DNA of 5,856 nucleotides from NCBI GenBank assembly GCA_035507915.1, contig DATJNS010000169.1:1-5856 (forward strand), given 5' to 3'. Below the pieces are notes generated by a model that worked only from the letters and a program-made list of their open reading frames with translations, was not told the DNA's origin and did no database searches. Both the position numbers and the translations under genes were made by a program. The stretch comes from JACQAI01 sp035507915 (GTDB lineage: Bacteria > Pseudomonadota > Alphaproteobacteria > Elsterales > Elsteraceae). Positions 1 to 5,856 of the stretch are shown here, one piece after another; position 1 is the first letter of the stretch, and each line of letters opens with the position of its first letter.

Positions 1-1077
1 CGACTTGACCTCGCAGTAGATCACCGGCGTCGTGTACACGCCGGCGAGCAGGGTGGCGTAGAGATAGGTCGGGATGGCGGTCGAGAAGGTCGACAGGTAA
101 CCGCCCAGGTTGGCGATCGTGGCGACGCGCAGCGCCAGGAACTTGCCGTCCTTGTCGAGCGCGAGCTCGGCGTGGGTGGTGTGGTCGCGGCCGTGCGCGT
201 CGGACATGAAGCTCTCAGAGCGCTCGGCGGTCCACTTGACCGGCCGGTTCACTTTGGCCGCAGCCCAGGTGACGATCGCCTCCTCGGCGTAGTGATAGAT
301 CTTCGAGCCGAAGCCGCCGCCGACGTCGGGGGCGATCACGCGCAGCTTGCTCTCGGCGACGTGCAGCACGTGCGCGCCCATCAGGAGGCGGATGACGTGC
401 GGGTTCTGGCTGGTCGTGTAGAGCGTGTACTCGCCGGTTGCGCGGTTGAACTCGCCGAGCGCGGCGCGCGGCTCCATCGCGTTGGGGATCAGGCGGTTGT
501 TGATCAGGTCTATCTTGGCGACCTTGGCCGCCTTGGCGAACGCCGCATCGACCGCCGCCTTGTCGCCGAGATGCCAGTCGTAGCACAGGTTGCCCTTGGC
601 CTCGTCGTGCAGCTGGGGCGCTCCGGGTTTGATCGCCTGCGCGGCATCGGCGACCGCGGGCAGCACCTTGTAGTCGATCTCGACCAGCTCGGCGGCGTCG
701 CGCGCCTGGTCGTAGGTCTCCGCGATCACGACCGCGACCGGGTCGCCGACGTGGCGCACCTTGCCTTGGGCGAGCGGCGGGTGCGGCGGCTCGACCATCG
801 GGGAGCCGTCCTTGTTGTGAATCAGCCAGCCGCAGGGCAGGCCGCCGACGCCGTCGGCGGCCATGTCGGCGCCGGTGAACACCGCGACCACGCCGGCGTG
901 CTGTTTCGCGCGGTCGGTCTTGACCGCGCTGAGCGCCGCGTGCGCGTGCGGCGAGCGGATGATGGCGGCGTGGAGCTGGCCCGGGCGGTTGATGTCGTCG
1001 GTGTAGTTGCCCCGGCCGGTCAGGAACTTGGCATCTTCGCGCCGCTTGACGGACGCGCCGATCATGGTGTCGGGCAT
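1..1077 (-). CDS. coxL: CoxL-type molybdopterin-binding large subunit of a CO dehydrogenase/xanthine dehydrogenase-family hydroxylase (3' end cut by window edge)
   Basis: Large, molybdenum-cofactor-binding subunit of a cytoplasmic molybdenum hydroxylase. With a small Fe-S subunit and usually a flavin subunit it oxidises CO to CO2 or hydroxylates a small organic substrate. I translated the minus strand by hand: 359 codons are open to the edge, about 45% of the usual near-800 residues. Visible family marks are the N-terminal GASVKRREDAKFLTGRGNYTDD (family form G..v.R.ed..fltG.g.Y.dD; residues 7-28), RSPHAHA (41-47), HVGDPVAVV (109-117), EPRAALGEF (202-210), TSQNPH (222-227) and the glycine-rich cofactor loop DVGGGFGSK (251-259). 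The ATG at 1077 is preceded by AGGGAG with 8 nt spacing. It begins 4 nt after the coxS stop, so the two are probably translationally coupled. The loop separating form I (AYxCSFR) from form II (AYRGAGR) should lie just past the edge, so CO as substrate is not proven. A CoxM-type flavin gene may follow outside the window. Confidence 0.93.
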   Translation of the reverse strand, partial: MPDTMIGASVKRREDAKFLTGRGNYTDDINRPGQLHAAIIRSPHAHAALSAVKTDRAKQHAGVVAVFTGADMAADGVGGLPCGWLIHNKDGSPMVEPPHPPLAQGKVRHVGDPVAVVIAETYDQARDAAELVEIDYKVLPAVADAAQAIKPGAPQLHDEAKGNLCYDWHLGDKAAVDAAFAKAAKVAKIDLINNRLIPNAMEPRAALGEFNRATGEYTLYTTSQNPHVIRLLMGAHVLHVAESKLRVIAPDVGGGFGSKIYHYAEEAIVTWAAAKVNRPVKWTAERSESFMSDAHGRDHTTHAELALDKDGKFLALRVATIANLGGYLSTFSTAIPTYLYATLLAGVYTTPVIYCEVKS

Positions 1078-1081
1078 GGCG

Positions 1082-1546
<465 letters not shown>

Positions 1547-1555
1547 CGATCTGTT

Positions 1556-1561
1556 CTCCTC
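1556..1561 (-). promoter_or_regulatory. Ribosome binding site of coxS
   Basis: The minus strand reads GAGGAG, then 9 nt, then the ATG at 1546. This is the strongest Shine-Dalgarno match in the window. It decides the start of coxS in favour of the 154-residue form over the upstream in-frame TTG. Confidence 0.75.
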
Positions 1562-1626
1562 TGCAATGCGATGACGGCCACGTCGTTCTTGTGCTTGTTC
1601 GCGAAGGCGGCCGGCCCCCTTGGGCA

Positions 1627-1654
1627 GTGTTACGCCTGCCTGTGGCGAGGTCAA
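1627..1654 (-). promoter_or_regulatory. Candidate sigma-70-type promoter for coxSL
   Basis: On the minus strand TTGACC (1649-1654; five of six matches to TTGACA, and preceded by C as in the alphaproteobacterial CTTGAC) is followed after 16 nt by TAACAC (1627-1632), a poor -10 box. Transcription would begin near 1620 and leave a leader of about 75 nt before coxS. The -35 is convincing and the -10 is not, so an activator may be needed. A separate promoter here would be required if coxSL is no longer read through from coxG. Confidence 0.4.
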
Positions 1655-1682
1655 GCGCAGCGCGGCTTGGGCCGGTCGGAAT

Positions 1683-1754
1683 GTCGGGGTGCATGAACTT
1701 GTACGTCCCTGGCCGAAATGTCAGGCTGAATCAGGGCTTTCGTCAGGGGTGAAG
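1683..1754. repeat. Three imperfect short direct repeats in the divergent intergenic region
   Basis: Copies on the plus strand are GTCGGGGTGCAT (1683-1694), GTCAGGCTGAAT (1720-1731) and GTCAGGGGTGAAG (1742-1754, one extra G). Copies 1 and 2, taken from the shared AAT before each (1680-1694 and 1717-1731), agree at 12 of 15 positions and are 37 nt apart. They lie just upstream of the carbamoyltransferase start, where operator sites would sit. They could equally be chance similarity in GC-rich DNA. No convincing -35/-10 pair for the plus-strand gene was found here: a TTGTAC at 1699-1704 has no matching -10. Confidence 0.3.
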
Positions 1755-1770
1755 CGCGGACGCGATCGTC

Positions 1771-3504
1771 ATGGCACATCTCGGGATATCGACCAGCCAT
1801 AATGCAACGGTCGCCGTCGTCCGTGACGGCACAGTGGTCTTTTGCCAGAGCGAAGAGCGCATCGCCCGGCTGAAGAATGTTGCCGGGTTTCCGGCCGAGA
1901 CGCTGGAGTTCCTGTTCGCGAACGTGATCGACCGTTCCGCGGTCCGAAGCTGTACCTTCGCGATGCGCTCGCCGAACGCCTACAGGTACCTCGCGGAGCG
2001 AGGGTTCCGCCCCCACCGCTACGAGGCACGGCTCAATCTCGCGCAGGTGGAGCGGTGGAAAACCCACCCATCCAGCGCCGACATTGAGGAATGGGGCGTG
2101 GCCCCCGGTGAGCCCGATCGCACCCCCGATGCCGATGCGCTGCGCGCCGTGAGCCGTGCGATCGGTCTGGACGTCGGGCGCCTCAAGCCAATGGATCATC
2201 ACGCCGCCCATATGTATTCGGTGCTGCCGTTCTTGCCGGCCGATCCGGTCGAACGATGGCTGTTCCTGACGCTCGACGGTTTGGGCGACGGTCTTTGCGC
2301 CACGGTGAGCGGCTACGCCGATGGACGCTTCGAACGGCTGGCCATCACCGACGATCTCGCCTCCCTGGGGATGATCTATTGGCTCGTGACCGGGATGCTT
2401 GGGTTCACGATGAACGAGCACGAGTACAAGATCATGGGGCTCGCGCCCTACTCGCGCCGCGAGCATCACGAGCGTCTTGTCGGCTGGTTTCGCGAACTGT
2501 TGTGGGTCGACGAGAACGGCGCCTGGCAGCGCAGCTATCAGACGATTCCCGAGCTCCGCTACCGGTTGCGGGAGATCGTGTTTGTCCAGCGCTTTGATGC
2601 GGTCGCCGGAGCGCTCCAGGATTACACGGAAGAAATGGTCGTGCGTTGGGCCTCGCACTGGATGCATCGCACGGGCATCGGGTCCGTCGCATGCGCGGGC
2701 GGCGTCTTCATGAACGTCAAGGTCAATCAGCGGCTGGAAGCGTTGCCCGACATCGAGCGGCTGGTCGTCGTGCCATCGGCGGGCGACGAGTCGACTGCGA
2801 TCGGCGCGGCTGTGCATGGCAGTCTGACGAGCGAGCCCAATCGAGCCATCGCCCGCGCGCCGCACGTATTCCTTGGGTGGTCGTTCGACGATGCCGAGAT
2901 TCGCCAGGCCATCGCACGCGCGATGGGTCCAAGGCATTTCACGATCGATCGGCCGGCAGACATCAATCGCGCGGTCGCCCAACTGCTCGCCGACGACCAG
3001 ATCGTTGCGCGCTGCACGGGACCGATGGAGTTCGGCGCGCGCGCCCTCGGCAATCGGTCAATCCTGGCGCATCCCGGGAAAGCCGAGAACCTCGAGCTCT
3101 TGAACGATGCCATCAAGGAGCGCGACTTCTGGATGCCGTTTGCTCCGAGCATCCTCGACATAGACGCGGAGCGCTACTTGTCGACGTCAGGCAAGGCGGA
3201 TAGGAGCGCGATGATGGTCGCTGCCGATGTCCGCCCGGAGGCCGTCGTGGATCTCGCCTCTGCGATCCACCGGCGCGACAGAACCGCCCGCCCGCAGATC
3301 GTCAGCCGGGCAACCAACGCGGCCTACTACGAGCTCATCCTGGCATTCCGTGAGCTGACCGGCATCGGTGCCGTGCTCAACACCTCGTTCAATCTGCACG
3401 GCGAACCGATCGTCGGTTCGCCCGCCGATGCCATCGACACCGTGCTGCGTTCCGGTCTTCGCCATTTGGCGCTCGGCAGTTTTCTCCTGACCAAAAAGGC
3501 CTGA
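1771..3504 (+). CDS. NodU/CmcH/TobZ-family O-carbamoyltransferase
   Basis: Transfers a carbamoyl group from carbamoyl phosphate, through a carbamoyl-adenylate made with ATP, to a hydroxyl of a sugar or natural product in the cytoplasm. The protein has 577 residues, normal for the family. The N-terminal Kae1-like domain (about 1-350) shows GISTSHNATVAVV with His10, SEERIARLK (27-35), the metal-binding DHHAAH (His143, His147), LDGLGDG (168-174), YKIMGLAPYS (219-228), AGGVFMN (309-315) and SAGDE (336-340). The C-terminal YrdC-like domain shows GPMEFGARALGNRSILA (417-433), KERDFWMPFAPS (449-460) and LNTSFN (536-541). Two usual residues differ: the Arg of GRxEFGPRALG is Pro418 and its Pro is Ala423, possibly a subfamily trait. 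The ATG at 1771 gives the standard N-terminus, but its Shine-Dalgarno is weak (GGA, 10 nt). It is divergent from coxS and tail to tail with the glycosyltransferase. The acceptor is unknown; the neighbour suggests a surface glycan rather than a Nod factor or antibiotic. Confidence 0.93.
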   Translation: MAHLGISTSHNATVAVVRDGTVVFCQSEERIARLKNVAGFPAETLEFLFANVIDRSAVRSCTFAMRSPNAYRYLAERGFRPHRYEARLNLAQVERWKTHPSSADIEEWGVAPGEPDRTPDADALRAVSRAIGLDVGRLKPMDHHAAHMYSVLPFLPADPVERWLFLTLDGLGDGLCATVSGYADGRFERLAITDDLASLGMIYWLVTGMLGFTMNEHEYKIMGLAPYSRREHHERLVGWFRELLWVDENGAWQRSYQTIPELRYRLREIVFVQRFDAVAGALQDYTEEMVVRWASHWMHRTGIGSVACAGGVFMNVKVNQRLEALPDIERLVVVPSAGDESTAIGAAVHGSLTSEPNRAIARAPHVFLGWSFDDAEIRQAIARAMGPRHFTIDRPADINRAVAQLLADDQIVARCTGPMEFGARALGNRSILAHPGKAENLELLNDAIKERDFWMPFAPSILDIDAERYLSTSGKADRSAMMVAADVRPEAVVDLASAIHRRDRTARPQIVSRATNAAYYELILAFRELTGIGAVLNTSFNLHGEPIVGSPADAIDTVLRSGLRHLALGSFLLTKKA

Positions 3505-3508
3505 GGCC
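3493..3508 (-). terminator. Possible short intrinsic terminator for the glycosyltransferase-methyltransferase gene
   Basis: On the minus strand GGCC-TCA-GGCC (3498-3508) is followed directly by TTTTT (3493-3497). The stem is only 4 bp with a 3-nt loop, so it is weak, but the U-tract is well placed just past the TAA at 3514-3516. It overlaps the last codons of the convergent carbamoyltransferase. On the plus strand the same hairpin has no T-tract and would not terminate that gene. Confidence 0.3.
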
Positions 3509-3513
3509 CGCCC

Positions 3514-5160
3514 TTACGGTGACGCCTCCGGCCGGCTGGTGGGCCGAAACACCAGGCTGCGATAGACCACCGGCGGGGTTTCCCCGACCTCGGGCTGCGC
3601 GAAGCTGGTCGAGAGCTCGCGCGCGAGCTCCCAGCCGGCCGCCGCGAGCAGCGCATGGACCGTCGGGGTGGGCAGCACGGGGCTGGCGAACACTGCGTCC
3701 GGCAAAAAGGGCAGGGGGCGCTCCTGGACAAACAGGGACGTGCCGCCGTCGTTCAACGGCACATCGACCAAAACCAGCAGCCGGCGCGCGGCCGCGGCGA
3801 GCTGTTGCAGCACGGCGCGCCAATCGGTGGCGTAGTGCAGCGCGCCGACGGCGACCGCGACATCATAGTCCCGCGCGAACGCGCCGGCGTCGTCGTCGTG
3901 GAAGACGGTCTCGGGGAACACCGCCGCGGCGTGGTCGCACACGCTGCGCTGCTCGCGGACATGCCAGGAAAACCTGCGATCCTGTTGGAGCGCGCGCACA
4001 CACCAGTGGAGCTCGCCGAAACCGCCGCCCCAATCCAGGACCGAGAGCGTCGCGGGGCCGGTCGCCCCCTCGACCGGAACGTTCGCGAGCACCCCGGCGA
4101 CCTCCAGGAGATGCGCCAGGGTCGGGTCCTCGGTGCGCGCGCCGGCTCGCAGGCGTTCGCGCTGGTCGATCGCGTGCCGCAGCCGGATACGCGTCAGCGT
4201 ATCGCCGTGCCATCCCGTGAGCTCGACCGTCTTCGGCGGCTCGATCGGCGCCAGGCGCGTCACCTTCGACGCGGCGGCGAGCTCGGGAAAGCGCCGGAGC
4301 AGGAGCTCGCGCTGCTCGATCAACCGCGCCGCGTAGGGTCGATAGATCCGGCGAACGACGGTCTCCTCACGCGTGCCCTGCTCGATCGGCATGCTCACGG
4401 CGTAGTTCCCGTCGGTATCCTGGTAGATGCCGTGAAAGTGGTAGAAGATCAGCGGTTCGTCGTCGCACCAGATGCGACCGGCGTGCTCGGTCACCGTGTA
4501 GGCATCGACGTTGTAGAGCGCGACGTTGACGCCCTTGTGCTCGATCACTGCGAGATCGTCGCCGAAGGCGTCGGGCCAGCGATCGAGATATTTTTGGTCG
4601 GAGAAGCGGTCGGGCTCGAGCCGTTCGAAGCACCAGGCCAGGCAATCCTGGCAATATCGGATCAGGCATCGCAATCCCGGGCCGGTACGGCGGTAGGTGA
4701 TCCAGCCGACGTTGAAACGTCCGAACTTCGCGGCGAACGACCAGTATGCGGACAGATGCTGCGGAACGATCCCGATCGAGCGGTCGCCGATCATGTCGAA
4801 GATCATCTGCGGATCGGCGAAGAAGCACAGGTCCGAGTCGAGATAGGTGATCTCGTCGAGCGCGCCGTCCTGGTCCATGCAAAAGGCCGGCAGGAACGGC
4901 GTCAGAGTGAAGAAATATTCGATGACGGTGCGCGTCGGCTTGACCGTGACGAGTTCGGGATAGCGCCGCTCCAAGGCTTCGAGGCGGATCGGCGCGATCT
5001 CCGGAACGGCGAGCTCGCCGAGCATGCGGGCGCACAGCTCGGACAGACACAGCACGTGCAGCCGGAAGCTGCCGCCCTGGCGGCGCAGCGAGTCGACCAT
5101 CACGAGCACGCGCGGCACGTAGTTGTGATCGAGATAGGTGCAGTACTGACGAAGCGTCAT
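3514..5160 (-). CDS. Two-domain fusion: GT-A glycosyltransferase plus TIGR04325-like methyltransferase domain
   Basis: Predicted cytoplasmic enzyme of 548 residues that probably adds a sugar from a nucleotide-sugar donor and methylates a glycan. Residues 1-280 look like a GT8-like GT-A glycosyltransferase: YCTYLDHNYVPR (6-17), the metal-binding DxD as YLDSDLCFFADP (106-117), FNVGWITYRR (149-158), SDQKYLDRWP (187-196) and a late YHFHG (240-244) that may complete the metal site. A linker rich in Glu, Arg and Leu (about 262-370) follows. Residues 371-540 resemble the TIGR04325 methyltransferase family: SAM-binding loop LDWGGGFGE (375-383), acidic Glu403 at the end of the next strand, VGALHYATDW (438-447) and DVPLNDGGTSLFVQE (466-480). 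No signal peptide or membrane segment is seen. The ATG at 5160 gives the expected N-terminus despite no clear Shine-Dalgarno. It lies 49 nt after coxG on the same strand and may share its transcript. Glycosyltransferase is secure; the methyltransferase family is by motif pattern only. Confidence 0.85.
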   Translation of the reverse strand: MTLRQYCTYLDHNYVPRVLVMVDSLRRQGGSFRLHVLCLSELCARMLGELAVPEIAPIRLEALERRYPELVTVKPTRTVIEYFFTLTPFLPAFCMDQDGALDEITYLDSDLCFFADPQMIFDMIGDRSIGIVPQHLSAYWSFAAKFGRFNVGWITYRRTGPGLRCLIRYCQDCLAWCFERLEPDRFSDQKYLDRWPDAFGDDLAVIEHKGVNVALYNVDAYTVTEHAGRIWCDDEPLIFYHFHGIYQDTDGNYAVSMPIEQGTREETVVRRIYRPYAARLIEQRELLLRRFPELAAASKVTRLAPIEPPKTVELTGWHGDTLTRIRLRHAIDQRERLRAGARTEDPTLAHLLEVAGVLANVPVEGATGPATLSVLDWGGGFGELHWCVRALQQDRRFSWHVREQRSVCDHAAAVFPETVFHDDDAGAFARDYDVAVAVGALHYATDWRAVLQQLAAAARRLLVLVDVPLNDGGTSLFVQERPLPFLPDAVFASPVLPTPTVHALLAAAGWELARELSTSFAQPEVGETPPVVYRSLVFRPTSRPEASP

Positions 5161-5182
5161 GCGCGGGTGGCGGCCGTCGCCT

Positions 5183-5195
5183 CGGGCATTGCCCG
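5183..5195 (-). other. Small hairpin between coxG and the glycosyltransferase gene
   Basis: An inverted repeat CGGGC-ATT-GCCCG (5 bp stem, 3-nt loop) lies in the 49-nt gap, 14 nt after the coxG stop codon and 22 nt before the next start. No T-tract follows on either strand, so it is not an intrinsic terminator. It might reduce read-through or hinder translation of the next gene, or be chance in GC-rich DNA. Confidence 0.25.
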
Positions 5196-5209
5196 GTCTG
5201 CGTGTCGCG

Positions 5210-5839
5210 CTAATGCGCGAACAGCGCGACGATCACGATGACGAGCACGATCAGGCCGCCGATCCAGATCCAGGGCGGCAGGCTGCGCGTCTGGCGTGCC
5301 GCGGCGTCCATCGCGGCGGCTTCGTCGGCCTGCGGCGACGTCATCAGCTCTTCCGGCGTCTCGATGGTGTCGCCCGCGACCGCGTCGTGCGCCGAGTCCC
5401 CGGCCGCCACCAGCTTGCTGAAGCGGCCGAAGAAATCCTGCGCCATGCTGCGCGCGGTCGCGTCGATCAGGCGCGAGCCGATCTGGGCCAGCTTGCCGCC
5501 GATCTGGGCGTCGACCGTGTAGTTCAGCTTGGTGCCGCCGTCGGCGTCGCTCAGCTTGACGGTGGCGCCCCCCTTGGCGAAGCCGGCCGGGCCGCCCTTG
5601 CCCTCGCCGCTGATGCGGTAGCCGTTGGGCGGGTCGAGATCCGACAGCTGGACCTGCCCGGTGAATGTCGCGCGCACGGGCCCGACCTTGGCGACGACCT
5701 TGGCGCTGAACTCGGTATCCGAGACCTTTTCGATGGTCTCGCAGCCGGGGATCGCCTGGCGAAGCACCTCGGGATCGTTGAGCGCGCGCCAGACGGCGTC
5801 GCGCGGCGCCGGGATCAGGGTCTCGCCGGTCATGTCCAT
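5210..5839 (-). CDS. coxG: CoxG, SRPBCC-fold membrane-anchored accessory protein of CO dehydrogenase-type enzymes
   Basis: CoxG-family accessory protein (often annotated carbon monoxide dehydrogenase subunit G). Family work ties it to holding the enzyme at the cytoplasmic membrane and to supplying quinone as electron acceptor. The protein has 209 residues. An SRPBCC/START-like domain (about 1-145) shows the typical opening MTGETLIPAPRDAVWRALND (3-22), the LRQAIPGCE signature (26-34), FTGQVQLSDL (59-68), GEGKGGPAGFAKG (78-90) and GGKLAQIGSRLID (114-126) running into SMAQDFFGRF (131-140). A flexible acidic, Ala-rich linker (about 145-185) leads to a single hydrophobic segment (about 189-207, WIWIGG then Val/Ile/Leu), a tail anchor with only His209 after it. 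The ATG at 5839 has GGAG 8 nt upstream; the second Met, two codons later, would be 14 nt away and fits less well. It is probably part of a cox operon now separated from coxSL by the glycan genes. Confidence 0.92.
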   Translation of the reverse strand: MDMTGETLIPAPRDAVWRALNDPEVLRQAIPGCETIEKVSDTEFSAKVVAKVGPVRATFTGQVQLSDLDPPNGYRISGEGKGGPAGFAKGGATVKLSDADGGTKLNYTVDAQIGGKLAQIGSRLIDATARSMAQDFFGRFSKLVAAGDSAHDAVAGDTIETPEELMTSPQADEAAAMDAAARQTRSLPPWIWIGGLIVLVIVIVALFAH

Positions 5840-5847
5840 GGTACGGG

Positions 5848-5851
5848 CTCC
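5848..5851 (-). promoter_or_regulatory. Ribosome binding site of coxG
   Basis: The minus strand reads GGAG, then 8 nt, then the ATG at 5839. The spacing favours this Met over the one at 5833. Only 17 bases upstream of the start are in the window, so the promoter cannot be judged. Confidence 0.55.
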
Positions 5852-5856
5852 GCGGG

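Noticed and set aside
1547..1654. N-terminal extension of CoxS from a TTG at 1654
   Set aside because: The extra 36 residues do not resemble the family. The TTG overlaps the candidate -35 box, and the ATG at 1546 has a strong Shine-Dalgarno.
1547..1770. tRNA, small RNA gene or riboswitch in the largest intergenic gap
   Set aside because: No cloverleaf arms, CCA end or known aptamer core was recognised in either strand; only promoter-like elements and short repeats are visible.
1651..2982. Minus-strand open frame (443 codons) antisense to the carbamoyltransferase
   Set aside because: The carbamoyltransferase on the plus strand has all its family motifs over the same bases; the antisense translation shows none and has no ribosome binding site that I can see.
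1771..3504. Carbamoyltransferase as a nodulation gene (nodU) or antibiotic gene
   Set aside because: No other nod gene, nod box or biosynthetic gene is in the window. The neighbouring glycosyltransferase fusion points to a surface glycan, so no gene symbol was given.
1547..5209. Insertion sequence or integron boundaries around the glycan genes
   Set aside because: I found no transposase or integrase fragment, no terminal inverted repeats and no matching direct repeats at the two joints. Any insertion is inferred from gene order and composition only.
3655..5241. Very long plus-strand open frame (528 codons) antisense to the glycosyltransferase-methyltransferase gene
   Set aside because: Its translation is Arg/Gly/Val-rich with no recognisable motif, it lies entirely over a gene with clear domains, and long antisense frames are normal opposite GC-rich codon usage.

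Overview
The window is GC-rich, with strong G/C bias in third codon positions. It looks like part of an alphaproteobacterial chromosome, of the Bradyrhizobium/Rhodospirillales/Reyranella kind. That placement rests on composition and gene content only. It holds five protein-coding genes and no RNA gene, insertion sequence, CRISPR array or phage gene that I can see.

Layout, left to right. (1) 1-1077, minus: the first 359 codons of a CoxL-type molybdenum hydroxylase large subunit, cut by the left edge. (2) 1082-1546, minus: the CoxS-type small subunit with two [2Fe-2S] clusters, 4 nt upstream of coxL and clearly its operon partner. (3) 1547-1770: a divergent intergenic region with a candidate promoter for coxSL and three imperfect copies of a short repeat. 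(4) 1771-3504, plus: a complete NodU/CmcH/TobZ-type O-carbamoyltransferase. (5) 3514-5160, minus, tail to tail with (4): a two-domain protein, an N-terminal GT-A glycosyltransferase fused to a C-terminal SAM-methyltransferase-like domain resembling the TIGR04325 family. (6) 5210-5839, minus: CoxG, an SRPBCC-fold lipid/quinone-binding protein with a C-terminal membrane anchor.

How the genes fit together. Read on the minus strand the order is coxG, then the glycosyltransferase-methyltransferase, then the carbamoyltransferase (opposite strand), then coxS and coxL. In many proteobacteria, as I recall, coxG, coxS and coxL are direct neighbours. The simplest reading is a cox operon split by a roughly 3.6-kb cassette of glycan-modifying genes. 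The cassette's two proteins carry glycosyl-transfer, probable methyl-transfer and carbamoyl-transfer activities, as expected for decorating a surface polysaccharide, lipopolysaccharide or secreted glycolipid. Hand counts on sampled 60-base lines give about 58-62% GC in the carbamoyltransferase and about 57-63% in the glycosyltransferase core, against about 75% in single sampled lines of coxL and coxG and 72-78% in the methyltransferase half of the fusion.

The CoxSL and CoxG proteins would act at the inner face of the cytoplasmic membrane. CoxSL oxidises CO or another small substrate, and CoxG links the enzyme to the membrane quinone pool. Whether this is a true CO dehydrogenase cannot be settled here, because the diagnostic active-site loop of coxL lies just beyond the left edge.
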